This document shows, piece by piece, positions 25,887 through 34,549 of a stretch of DNA of 64,000 nucleotides (position 1 is the stretch's first letter; the number at the start of each line of letters is the position of its first letter). The translations under genes and the position numbers were made by a program. The stretch spans positions 778 to 64,777 of the forward strand of contig NZ_CAKXZT010000145.1 of NCBI RefSeq assembly GCF_935825525.1, in the 5' to 3' direction. Source of the DNA: Mesorhizobium escarrei (GTDB taxonomy: Bacteria; Pseudomonadota; Alphaproteobacteria; Rhizobiales; Rhizobiaceae). The notes under the pieces are model-generated. The model did not search any database. It was not told the origin of the DNA and saw only the letters and a list, made by a program, of their open reading frames with translations.

Positions 25887-27428
25887 GTGACTGCCGCCGC
25901 CATTCTTGAAATTCGCGACATCTCGAAATCCTTCGGCGCCATCAAAGCGCTGACCGGGGTCGATTTCACGCTGCAGCGGGGCGAAATTCACGCGCTGTGC
26001 GGCGAGAATGGCGCGGGCAAGTCCACGCTGATGAATATCATCGCCGGCATTGTGCAACCCGACGAAGGCGCCATTCGTCTCGAAGGCAAGAACGTCACCA
26101 TCACATCGCCATCCGCCGCGCAGCGGCTTGGCATAGGCCTCGTCCATCAGGAAATCGCGCTCTGCCAGGATGCCACGGTCGCCGAGAATATCCTCATGGC
26201 GGCGATCAACAATCGGCGCGCGCCGCTGATGAATTTTCGCCGCCTCTACGCCGATGCGCAGAAGATAATGGACCTGCTGGCGCCAATCCCGGTCGAGACG
26301 CCGGTCGCCGATCTTTCGATTTCCAACCAGCAACTCGTGGAAATCGCCAAGGCGCTGACGCTCGAATGCCGGGTGCTGATGCTCGACGAACCGACGGCCG
26401 CGCTGACCGAGACCGAGGCGCAGCGGCTTTTCGCAATCGTCCGCGATCTCAAGGCGCGCGGAATTTCAATTATCTACATCAGCCACCGCATGGCAGAGAT
26501 CTTCAGCCTGTGCGACCGCGTCACGGTGTTTCGTGACGGCAGATACGTTGCGACCGATCCTATCGCTTCGGTCACTCCCAATGACGTCGTGCGCAAGATG
26601 GTCGGGCGCGAAATCACGCGGCTCTATCCGCAAAAGCTCTCGCCTGAGCGGCGTACCGACCGCCCTGTGCTGTCGGTCGAAAATCTTTCCTATCGACAGG
26701 GTTCCGCCGGCGTTGGTTTCACGCTCCGAGCAGGCGAAATTCTTGGCATCGGCGGGTTGATTGGCGCCGGCCGCAGCGAGATGGTCCAGACCGTTTGCGG
26801 CTTGTGCCCAAAAGTGTCGGGATCGGTCGAACTCAATGGCGAGCCGGTCAGCATCAGGACCTACAGCGATGCGGTGCGCGCGGGTCTGGTCTACCTCTCA
26901 GAGGACCGCAAGGCGTCTGGCCTGTTCCTGGACCTGTCGGTTGCCTCGAACATCTCCGCGCTGGACCTTCGGAAGCTGACCACGCCGCTTGGGCTGCTCG
27001 ATCGCCGCGCCGAGGCAAAGCAAGCCACCGACCTGGTCGAGCGCCACGGTGTGCGCATGGGCGGCATCGAGACACAGGTGTCGACGCTTAGCGGTGGCAA
27101 TCAGCAGAAAGTCGCCATCGCCAGGCTTCTTTCGGTCGGCCCCAAAGTGGTCATTCTGGACGAGCCCACACGCGGGGTCGACGTCGGCGCCAAAGTGGAA
27201 ATTCATCGCCTGCTTCGCGATCTCGCCGAGCGGGGCGTCGGCGTCATCGTGATTTCATCCGAGCTTCCGGAATTGATCGGACTCAGCGACCGGGTGCTTG
27301 TCATACGCGAAGGTGCCATCGTCGGCGAACTGGGAGCGGACGAATTGACCGAAGAGGCAATCATGCTGCTGGCTTCGGGTGTCCGCCAGCAACGATCAAA
27401 CGCAAGGCAGGTTCAGAATGTCGCTTAG
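25887..27428 (+). CDS. Sugar ABC transporter ATPase, duplicated domains (RbsA/MglA type)
   Basis: This 513-residue protein has two ATPase domains. The first has Walker A GENGAGKSTL, signature-region LSISNQQLVEIAKAL and Walker B LMLDEPTAALTE. The second has a degenerate P-loop (GLIGAGRSEM) and an intact LSGGNQQKVAIARLL and VVILDEPTRGVDVGAKVEI, as usual for RbsA. It energises import with the following permease. The GTG at 25887 has AGGGGGA just upstream and gives the normal family length; the frame continues upstream with non-family residues. The stop is 19 bp before the permease start. Confidence 0.9.
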   Translation: MTAAAILEIRDISKSFGAIKALTGVDFTLQRGEIHALCGENGAGKSTLMNIIAGIVQPDEGAIRLEGKNVTITSPSAAQRLGIGLVHQEIALCQDATVAENILMAAINNRRAPLMNFRRLYADAQKIMDLLAPIPVETPVADLSISNQQLVEIAKALTLECRVLMLDEPTAALTETEAQRLFAIVRDLKARGISIIYISHRMAEIFSLCDRVTVFRDGRYVATDPIASVTPNDVVRKMVGREITRLYPQKLSPERRTDRPVLSVENLSYRQGSAGVGFTLRAGEILGIGGLIGAGRSEMVQTVCGLCPKVSGSVELNGEPVSIRTYSDAVRAGLVYLSEDRKASGLFLDLSVASNISALDLRKLTTPLGLLDRRAEAKQATDLVERHGVRMGGIETQVSTLSGGNQQKVAIARLLSVGPKVVILDEPTRGVDVGAKVEIHRLLRDLAERGVGVIVISSELPELIGLSDRVLVIREGAIVGELGADELTEEAIMLLASGVRQQRSNARQVQNVA

Positions 27429-27447
27429 ACAGACCGGAGGAACCCTC

Positions 27448-28437
27448 ATGGAGGCCGAAATCAAGGCGAGCGCCCCCGGGCTTGGCGGGCGCAACTGGCT
27501 GCGTCTGGGGTCAATGCGCGAGGCGGGGCTGATCGCAATCATGCTGGCGCTGTGCCTCGCCATGACATTCGCCTCGCCGCATTTCCTGACCTGGGGGAAT
27601 TTCCGCGCAATGCTGATGAGCTTCTCCATTGAAGGCATTGTCGTGGTCGGCATGACGATACTCCTCATTGTCGGCGGCATCGACCTTTCCGTCGGGTCGG
27701 TGGTCTGCTTCTCCATGGTCGTGTCAGGCGCTCTCTTCCTGATGGGGCTGGACCCGTGGACCGCGAGCCTCATCGGCATAGGCGCCAGCGCGCTGATCGG
27801 CGCGGTCATGGGCTTCTTCGTCACCGTTATCGGGCTCAATCATTTCATCACATCGTTGGCGGCGATGGTGATCGTGCGCGGTCTCTGCCTTGTCATCACC
27901 AAGGGAACCCCGCTGTCGCTGTTCACCCTGCCGCCCGGGTTCAAGGCGATCGGCCAGGGCAGCTTCGGCAATGTGCCTTATGTCATCGTCATCTTTGTCG
28001 TGGTCGTGGCCATCTTCGATTTTCTGCTTCGGCGCGCCACCGCCTTCCGCAAGGTCTTCTATACCGGCAGCAACGAGAAGGCGGCCCAATTTTCGGGCAT
28101 CAAGACCAAGCAGGTCAAATTCTGGGTGACGGTTCTCTGCTCCACCCTCGCGGGCTTTGCCGGCGTCATCTATATGTCACGCTTTGGCGCTGCGACCCCG
28201 ACCTTCGGCGCTGGCATGGAGCTCAACATCATCGCCGCGGCGGTGATTGGCGGAGCATCGCTCAATGGCGGCTCGGGCACCATCTTTGGCGCCATACTGG
28301 GCATGGCGCTGCTCTCGGTCGTCACAAGTTCGCTGATCCTGCTCGACGTTTCAGTCTATTGGCAGGACATGATCAAGGGATGCATCCTGCTCGCGGCGGT
28401 ATCGATCGACCACTTTCTGCACCGCAGGAAATCCTGA
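27448..28437 (+). CDS. Sugar ABC transporter permease (RbsC type)
   Basis: This 329-residue integral membrane protein of the BPD_transp_2 family has eight to ten hydrophobic segments. Family motifs are GMTILLIVGGIDLSVGSVVCFS, NHFITSLAAMVIVRGLCL, FYTGSNEKAAQFSGIKTKQVKFWV and ELNIIAAAVIGGASLNGGSGTIFGAILG. GGAGG lies 8 bases before the ATG at 27448. It forms the membrane channel of the importer with the preceding binding protein and ATPase. It is 28 bp from the regulator gene downstream. Confidence 0.92.
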   Translation: MEAEIKASAPGLGGRNWLRLGSMREAGLIAIMLALCLAMTFASPHFLTWGNFRAMLMSFSIEGIVVVGMTILLIVGGIDLSVGSVVCFSMVVSGALFLMGLDPWTASLIGIGASALIGAVMGFFVTVIGLNHFITSLAAMVIVRGLCLVITKGTPLSLFTLPPGFKAIGQGSFGNVPYVIVIFVVVVAIFDFLLRRATAFRKVFYTGSNEKAAQFSGIKTKQVKFWVTVLCSTLAGFAGVIYMSRFGAATPTFGAGMELNIIAAAVIGGASLNGGSGTIFGAILGMALLSVVTSSLILLDVSVYWQDMIKGCILLAAVSIDHFLHRRKS

Positions 28438-28465
28438 GCAGCAGCGCAAGAGTTGAGCATCCATC

Positions 28466-29446
28466 ATGTCACCAACCAATTCGCGGGATGACGTCACGAT
28501 CGTCCGCCAGATGTATCAGGCGCTTGTGCTTCATTACATGGAAGCCAAGACGCAGGCTGAAATCGCCAAGGAGCTCGGCATCTCGCATGCGACCGTCAAC
28601 CGGCTGATCAAGCGCGGTCATCAACTCGGGCTTGTCGAGATCAAGATCAAGTCGCCGGTCGAGCAACTGGTCGACATCGAGGCGCGACTTGTCGCGATAG
28701 GGGGACTCCAAAGGGCCGTCGTCGTTCCTTCCGTTTCGGACAATCCGCAGACTGCCCTCCAGCGCGTCGGCGAGGCGGCGGCCAGGCTGGTGCTCGAGAC
28801 GATCAAGGACGGCGACACGATTTCCATTACCGGGGGCAAGGGGGTGAGTGCCGTCGTCGCCGGCCTCAAGCCGAGCCGCAGCTACGACGTCGAGGTTGTT
28901 CCCGCGACCGGCCTGGTCCAGGGCAAGCATTACACCGACGTCAATCATGTCGCGTCTCTGATGGCCGACAAGCTCGGCGGCCGCGCCTATCAGGTTCACG
29001 CGCCGCTGTTTGCCGACAGCCCGGCCCAACGCGACATGCTGATGGGCGTGCGGGCGGTTTCGGATGTCTTCAAAAAGGCGCGCGAAGCAACGCTCGCGGT
29101 CGTCGGCATCGGCTCCATCCTGACCGACGATTCGAGCTACTACGATCTGCACCCGTCCTCGAGCGCCGACCGGCTGGCCATCGAGCGCTCTGGCGCGGCG
29201 GGCGAGCTGCTCGCCCATCTCATAGACAGCGACGGCAAGCTCGCCGACTACAGCCTCAACCGCTCACTGGTCTCGCTGACGCTTGAGGAATTCGCGACCA
29301 TTCCGCAGTCGATAGGGGTCGCAAGCGGCGCCAGCAAGGTGGTCCCGATCCTCAGTGCCATGCGCGGCTCTCATCTCGATACTCTCGTCACCGACGAAAC
29401 CACCGGCTTGAAGATCCTCGAGCTCGCCGAAGGAAATGCAGCATGA
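28466..29446 (+). CDS. SorC-family sugar-binding transcriptional regulator
   Basis: This 326-residue regulator has an N-terminal helix-turn-helix (YMEAKTQAEIAKELGISHATVNRLIKRGHQLGLVEIKI, about residues 22-60) and a SorC/DeoR effector domain (TISITGGKGVSAVVAGL, LMADKLGGRAYQVHAPLFADS, AVVGIGSI). SorC proteins sense sugar phosphates; EryD of erythritol operons belongs here. It sits in the middle of the operon it probably controls, overlapping the reductase start by ATGA. The palindrome at 24589-24600 is a candidate site. Confidence 0.88.
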   Translation: MSPTNSRDDVTIVRQMYQALVLHYMEAKTQAEIAKELGISHATVNRLIKRGHQLGLVEIKIKSPVEQLVDIEARLVAIGGLQRAVVVPSVSDNPQTALQRVGEAAARLVLETIKDGDTISITGGKGVSAVVAGLKPSRSYDVEVVPATGLVQGKHYTDVNHVASLMADKLGGRAYQVHAPLFADSPAQRDMLMGVRAVSDVFKKAREATLAVVGIGSILTDDSSYYDLHPSSSADRLAIERSGAAGELLAHLIDSDGKLADYSLNRSLVSLTLEEFATIPQSIGVASGASKVVPILSAMRGSHLDTLVTDETTGLKILELAEGNAA

Positions 29447-30438
29447 ATTCTCGACAAATCACCCGCTCAATCGGCAAGTCCGGCGTTGTCGCTTCGGCGG
29501 TGGGACTCGGCACCTGGGCCATCGGCGGCTGGATGTGGGGTGGTACGGATGAAGCAGCATCGATCGCCGCCATCCAGGCGTCCATCGATGCCGGCGTCTC
29601 GCTGATCGACACCGCGCCGGCTTACGGTCTCGGTCGCAGCGAAGAGATCGTCGGCAAGGCCATCAAGGGCCAGCGCGACCGCGCGGTCATCGCCAGCAAA
29701 TGTGGCCTGAACTGGCATTCGAAAAAGGGCAACCACTTCTTCGATCAGGATGGAACGCCGGTGAACCGATATCTGGGCGCCGACGGCATCGCTTATGAAG
29801 TGGAACAGAGCCTGCGGCGGCTCGGCACCGACTATATCGATCTCTACATCACCCACTGGCAAGACCCGACGACACCCATTGCCGAAACAATGGAAGCGCT
29901 CGAACGCCTCAAATCCGCTGGCAAGATCCGCGCCATCGGCGCAAGCAATCTCAATGCTGCCGAGCTGCAGCAGTATCTCGCCGCTGGCCAGCTCGACGCG
30001 ATCCAGGAAAGATATTCGATGCTGGATCGCGAGATCGAGCAGACATTGCTGCCGATCGCGCGCCAGCATCAAGTTGCAGCACTCAGTTATTCGTCGCTTG
30101 CACTCGGCCTGCTCTCAGGCGCCATCGATCCGGCGCGTGAGTTCAGCGGCGACGACCAGCGCAAAGACAATCCGCGCTTCTCTCAGGCTAACCGGTGCAA
30201 GGTAGCCGCGTTGAAACATGCCCTGGCCCCGGTCGCTGAGATCCACCAGGCCACCATGGCGCAGATCGTCATCGCCTGGACGCTGGCGCAGCCCGGCATC
30301 ACCTTCGCGTTGTGTGGAGCGCGAAACGCGACGCAGGCGCTCGACAACGCCAGGGCGGGGGAGATTTTACTGAGCACGGCGGAACTGGGGGCCATCGATG
30401 CGGCGGTGGCCGTGCATCTCGTAGCGATAGATGCGTGA
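29443..30438 (+). CDS. Aldo/keto reductase
   Basis: This 331-residue NADPH-dependent oxidoreductase has the catalytic tetrad pattern of the family: Asp in LIDTAPAYG, Tyr in APAYGLGRSE, Lys in VIASKCGL and His in LYITHWQDP. Cofactor-binding segments are YSSLALGLLSGAI and the C-terminal CGARNATQALDN. It should interconvert an aldehyde or ketone and an alcohol of the imported sugar or polyol. It shares ATGA with the regulator stop and is 18 bp before the dehydrogenase, so it is in the operon. The substrate cannot be read from sequence. Confidence 0.88.
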   Translation: MNSRQITRSIGKSGVVASAVGLGTWAIGGWMWGGTDEAASIAAIQASIDAGVSLIDTAPAYGLGRSEEIVGKAIKGQRDRAVIASKCGLNWHSKKGNHFFDQDGTPVNRYLGADGIAYEVEQSLRRLGTDYIDLYITHWQDPTTPIAETMEALERLKSAGKIRAIGASNLNAAELQQYLAAGQLDAIQERYSMLDREIEQTLLPIARQHQVAALSYSSLALGLLSGAIDPAREFSGDDQRKDNPRFSQANRCKVAALKHALAPVAEIHQATMAQIVIAWTLAQPGITFALCGARNATQALDNARAGEILLSTAELGAIDAAVAVHLVAIDA

Positions 30439-30456
30439 TCGAAAGCGCGTCCTGAG

Positions 30457-32193
30457 ATGAATCGCATCCAGACGATCGCCGGCTTGCGCGAGAACCCCGA
30501 TGTTGACGTCCTCGTCATAGGCGGCGGCATTAACGGCATCAGCGTGTTTCGCGAACTCGCTTTGCAGGGCGTCGATGTGCTGCTCGCGGAAAAGGGCGAT
30601 TATTGTGGCGGCGCCAGCGCAGCCCTCTCGCGCATGGTTCATGGCGGCTTGCGCTACCTTGAAAACGGCGAGTTCAAACTGGTCCGCGAATCTCTGCTCG
30701 AACGCGATCGGTTGTTGAAGAACGCGCCGCATTACGTTGCGCCACTGCCAACCACAGTGCCAATCTTCGACCTGTTCTCAGGCATAGCAAATGGCGCATT
30801 CCGCTTCCTTGGGCTAAGCCGTCGTCCGGGCCGGCGCGGCGCTTTGGTCATCAAGATCGGCTTGGCGATGTATGACTTATTCACCGCCGCACGGCGTATC
30901 GTCCCGACGCACAAATTCAGGAGCCGCGCTGAAACACTCAAGGTCTGGCCTGCAATCAATCCCGCCATCCGCAATTCGGCGACATACTATGACGCCTGGG
31001 TCAGCCACCCCGAGCGGCTGGGTACCGAGATGCTGCGCGACACCATGAACCAAAAACCGTCAGCTCGAGCGCTCAACTATGCACGCGTATCGCTCGATGA
31101 CGCCAGCCTGGTGCTTAACGACCGACTGTCCGGCGAAACGGTCGCCGTGAAGCCGCGGCTCGTCGTCAACGCCACAGGCGGCTGGATCGACCTGACCAAT
31201 TTGGCGATCGGAGCCGTCGCGCCGAAGCTCATGGGCGGCACCAAAGGTTCGCATCTGATCGTCAATAATCGCGAGCTTCACGACGCGCTCGACGGCCACA
31301 TGATCTACTATGAGAACGAGGACGGCCGGATCTGCATCCTGTTCCCCTATCTCGGCAACGTGCTGGTCGGCTCGACGGATATCCGTATCGACGATCCCGA
31401 CCAGGCGCGCTGTGAGGACGACGAGCGGCAATACATACGGCAGTCCCTGTCCTTCGTGTTTCCCGAGATCGAGATCGCTGATTCCGACATCGTCTTTCAG
31501 TTCACCGGGGTGAGGCCGCTACCGATAAGCCAGGACAGTTTTACCGGGCGCATTCCCCGCGATCATTTCTGCGAGCTCATCGAGGGCGCCGGTATAGTGC
31601 CGCCGACGCTCTGCATGATCGGCGGGAAATGGACAACCTTCCGCTCGTTCGGCGAACTGGCAGCGAATATCGTGCTCGAGCGATTGTGCCGACAGCGCAT
31701 CGTCGGCACCGAAAACATGCCGATCGGCGGCGGCCGGCATTTTCCCATGGCCCCCGAAAAATGGTGCGCAGAACGCGCGGCCGCACACGGCCTGCCGCTT
31801 GACCGCATGCGCAGCCTGTTCGAGCGCTACGGCACCGTTGCGGATGCCGTCGCCGCCCATATGGCAGCGGGACATGACGAGCGCTTGCCCGGCAACGCCT
31901 ACTCGACCCGGGAGATCCAATATCTCATCGCCAATGAATATGTCGAACAGCTGGAGGACCTGCTGCTTCGCCGCACGACAATCGCCATCACCGGTGCTCT
32001 CTCTTGCGACCTTCTCGATGCGGTTCTCGATATTCTCGCTGTCGAAAAGAGCTGGGACGCTGCGCGCAAGGCATTCGAGCGCACCGATTTCCTTGCCCTG
32101 ATGCAACGCCAGCACGGCGTCGATCTCGACCAGCTATCGCAAAAAGACCAAGGAAGGAGCGCCGAATGCGCATCAACAAGAAAGTCCGCATGA
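30457..32193 (+). CDS. FAD-dependent glycerol-3-phosphate dehydrogenase family protein (GlpD/EryB-like)
   Basis: This 578-residue membrane-associated flavoprotein has an N-terminal FAD motif VLVIGGGINGISVFRELALQG. GlpD-type segments follow: GASAALSRMVHGGLRYLENGEFKLVRESLLER, GTKGSHLIV, ILFPYLGNVLVGSTD, FTGVRPLP and IGGKWTTFRSFGELA. The C-terminal helical domain of GlpD is present (about 400-540). GlpD oxidises glycerol 3-phosphate with quinone; EryB does the same on erythritol phosphate. With a sugar kinase and aldolase downstream, the likely substrate is a polyol phosphate made by that kinase. The last 28 bp overlap the aldolase gene. Confidence 0.86.
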   Translation: MNRIQTIAGLRENPDVDVLVIGGGINGISVFRELALQGVDVLLAEKGDYCGGASAALSRMVHGGLRYLENGEFKLVRESLLERDRLLKNAPHYVAPLPTTVPIFDLFSGIANGAFRFLGLSRRPGRRGALVIKIGLAMYDLFTAARRIVPTHKFRSRAETLKVWPAINPAIRNSATYYDAWVSHPERLGTEMLRDTMNQKPSARALNYARVSLDDASLVLNDRLSGETVAVKPRLVVNATGGWIDLTNLAIGAVAPKLMGGTKGSHLIVNNRELHDALDGHMIYYENEDGRICILFPYLGNVLVGSTDIRIDDPDQARCEDDERQYIRQSLSFVFPEIEIADSDIVFQFTGVRPLPISQDSFTGRIPRDHFCELIEGAGIVPPTLCMIGGKWTTFRSFGELAANIVLERLCRQRIVGTENMPIGGGRHFPMAPEKWCAERAAAHGLPLDRMRSLFERYGTVADAVAAHMAAGHDERLPGNAYSTREIQYLIANEYVEQLEDLLLRRTTIAITGALSCDLLDAVLDILAVEKSWDAARKAFERTDFLALMQRQHGVDLDQLSQKDQGRSAECASTRKSA

Positions 32194-33008
32194 ACCGCTT
32201 GTTCGGCGGGGCGCGCTGTCTCGACGTCGCAATCGACCATGGCGTATGCAACGAGCCGTCGTTTCTGGAAGGGCTGGAGGATATGGCTGGCGTCGTCGGC
32301 CAGCTGGTCGCCGCCGGACCAGACGCCATTCAGATGAATTATGGCCAGGCCGATTTGCTGCAATCCCTGCCTGGCAAGGACAAGCCAGCATTGGTCATGC
32401 GCATTGACATGGGCAATCCATATAACAAAACCCGCCATCGCTCGATGTGGGCCATCCTGCAGAATGAAGCCGAGCCGCTGATCGGCGCGCTGGAGATGGA
32501 CGCGGCCTGCGTGGTCGTCAACCTATTCATGCTGCCCGATGAGCCGGATCTGTTCCGGCAATGCGTCCACAACATCGCCCGCGTTCGCGCCGACTGCGAA
32601 AAATACGGCCTGCCGCTGATGATCGAGCCGCTGGCGATGCTGCCCAACTCGGAGCGCGGAGGCTACATGGTCGACGGCGACCCCGAAAAGATCGTCACCC
32701 TGACCCGGCTCGCCAGCGAGATGGGCGCCGATATCATCAAGGCGGATCCGACGACCGATCCGAACGACTTCCACCGGGTGGTGGCGGCGGCGCGCTGTCC
32801 TGTCCTTGTGCGCGGTGGGGGCAGGGAGGATTTGCGCGCCGTCTTCGACAAGTCGGCGGCGCTGATGGCACAAGGCGCGGCAGGCATGGTCTATGGCCGC
32901 AACATATACCAGCATTCCAACCCTCGTGCCGTCGTGAGAGGATTGATGGCGATCATCCATGAGAATGCCGACGGCGCGGCGGCCTGGGAGCTCTACCAAC
33001 AAGGATAA
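32166..33008 (+). CDS. Class I aldolase, DeoC/LacD/FbaB (DhnA) superfamily
   Basis: This 280-residue TIM-barrel protein starts MRINKKVRMNRLFGG. It has the family's LDVAIDHGV (active-site region), GPDAIQMNYGQADLL, PLMIEPLAMLP and, towards the end, GADIIKADPTTDPNDFHRVV with the Schiff-base lysine probably in IIKADP, then CPVLVRGGG and GAAGMVYGRNIYQH for phosphate binding. It should cleave a ketose phosphate, giving dihydroxyacetone phosphate and an aldehyde. AAGGAG lies 7 bases before the ATG. It overlaps the dehydrogenase by 28 bp and is 26 bp from the kinase, so it acts in the same pathway. Confidence 0.82.
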   Translation: MRINKKVRMNRLFGGARCLDVAIDHGVCNEPSFLEGLEDMAGVVGQLVAAGPDAIQMNYGQADLLQSLPGKDKPALVMRIDMGNPYNKTRHRSMWAILQNEAEPLIGALEMDAACVVVNLFMLPDEPDLFRQCVHNIARVRADCEKYGLPLMIEPLAMLPNSERGGYMVDGDPEKIVTLTRLASEMGADIIKADPTTDPNDFHRVVAAARCPVLVRGGGREDLRAVFDKSAALMAQGAAGMVYGRNIYQHSNPRAVVRGLMAIIHENADGAAAWELYQQG

Positions 33009-33034
33009 ATTTTGGCGGCTTGGGAGGAGCTTCA

Positions 33035-34549
33035 ATGCAGCGATACATTCTTGGTCTTGATGCGGGCAATACCGTCATCAAGGCCATCATCTTCGACACC
33101 GCAGGTCGCGAGCTTGCGCTTGCCGCTCGCGATGGCCGCTCCTGCATGCCAAAGCCCGGCCATGTCGAGCGGGACCTCGGCGAATTATGGCGAAACGCCG
33201 TCGAGGTCATCCGCCAATGCCTCGACCAGTCGGGCATCGACGCCGGCGACATCGCGGTGATCGGCTGCGCCGGCCACGGCAACGGGCTCTACGCGCTGGA
33301 CCGCTGCGGCGACCCGTTGCTCGGCATCCAGTCGCTCGACACGCGCGGAGTCGGCATCGTCAGCGAATGGGCGGCCGCGGGCGTTGGCGACCGGACCTAT
33401 GCCCACTGCCTGCAACGGCCCTGGGCGGCGCAGACGCCGACCCTGCTGGCGTGGCTCAGGCGCCATGATCCGGCGCTCTTTGCCAGAATAGGCACCGTCT
33501 TCCTGTGCAAGGATTTTATCGTCAACCGCCTCACCGGCGCGCGCTCGACCGAGACGTCGGACATGTCGGGCTGCGGGCTTTTGCAAATGCCCGGCCGACG
33601 CTATGAGCCTGAGTTGCTGGCCGCCTACGGTCTCGACGATTGTATGGAATTGCTGCCTGGCGTGCTGGAAGCCTCCGCCATTGCCGGCTATGTCACGCGC
33701 GATGTCGCCGCCGCCACCGGCCTTCTTGCGGGCACGCCTGTGGTGGCGGGCCTGTTCGACGTCGTCGCCAGCGCCATCGGTTCGGGCGTCACCAGCACCG
33801 GCGCCGCCTCCATCATTGCCGGCACCTGGAGCATCAACCAGGTTATCACCCAGGAGCCGATCCGCGATCCGTCGATCTTCATGCTGTCGACGTTCGATCC
33901 GGTGCGTTACCTCGCCATCGAATCGAGCGCCACTTCGGCCGCAAATCTCGAGTGGATCGTGCGTGAGTTCTTCGAGCATGCGCCGCCGGCAGGCGCATCG
34001 CCATTCGATATCTGCAGCGAGCTTGTTGCTTCCGTCGATCCCGCGGGAGACATGCCGATCTACCACCCATTCCTTTACGGCTCGCAGCAGAACGGCAAGG
34101 CGCGTGCCGGTTTCTACGGCGTCGCCGGCTGGCACACGCGGGCGCATATGCTGCGCGCGCTGTTCGAGGGCGTCGTCTTTGAGCATCGGCGCCATGTCGA
34201 GACGCTGCGTCGAGCGGGAGCCATTGTCAGCCAGGCGGTTCTTTCGGGCGGCGGCTCGCGCAGCGCCGTCTGGCCGCAGATATTCGCCGACGTGCTCGGG
34301 GTGCCGGTGACCGTGGCGCGCAGCCGCGAGACAGGTGCGCTGGGAGCTGCAATTGCAGCCGGGACAGGCGTCGGCTTGTTTGCCGACTTCTCTGCGGGCG
34401 CCGCGGCGATGACCGCGCCCGACCGCTGCTACCAGCCCAATAGCGCGATCGCATCGGCCTATGAGCAGCGCTATCGTCTCTATGGCGACATCAACCAGGC
34501 CATGCGTCCGCTATGGGACAGGATGGCAAGCGAACGGACGTCCAATTGA
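33035..34549 (+). CDS. FGGY-family carbohydrate kinase (LyxK-like)
   Basis: This 504-residue kinase has the FGGY N-lobe (YILGLDAGNTVIKAIIFD, phosphate-binding) and a C-lobe with SGGGSRSAVWPQIFADVLGVPV. Across its length it resembles L-xylulose kinase LyxK: KPGHVERDLGELWRN, GTPVVAGLFDVVASAIGSG, HPFLYGSQQNGKARAGFYGV and HTRAHMLRALFEGVVFEHRRHV. Erythritol kinases share parts of this pattern. GGAGG is 9 bases before the ATG at 33035; a TTG at 33020 is in frame but has no such site. It phosphorylates the imported polyol or ketose; a five- or four-carbon substrate is the best guess. Confidence 0.85.
   Translation: MQRYILGLDAGNTVIKAIIFDTAGRELALAARDGRSCMPKPGHVERDLGELWRNAVEVIRQCLDQSGIDAGDIAVIGCAGHGNGLYALDRCGDPLLGIQSLDTRGVGIVSEWAAAGVGDRTYAHCLQRPWAAQTPTLLAWLRRHDPALFARIGTVFLCKDFIVNRLTGARSTETSDMSGCGLLQMPGRRYEPELLAAYGLDDCMELLPGVLEASAIAGYVTRDVAAATGLLAGTPVVAGLFDVVASAIGSGVTSTGAASIIAGTWSINQVITQEPIRDPSIFMLSTFDPVRYLAIESSATSAANLEWIVREFFEHAPPAGASPFDICSELVASVDPAGDMPIYHPFLYGSQQNGKARAGFYGVAGWHTRAHMLRALFEGVVFEHRRHVETLRRAGAIVSQAVLSGGGSRSAVWPQIFADVLGVPVTVARSRETGALGAAIAAGTGVGLFADFSAGAAAMTAPDRCYQPNSAIASAYEQRYRLYGDINQAMRPLWDRMASERTSN

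Noticed and set aside
30183..30539. Minus-strand frames inside the polyol operon
   Set aside because: Shadow frames of strongly supported enzymes; none has a ribosome site or family motifs.
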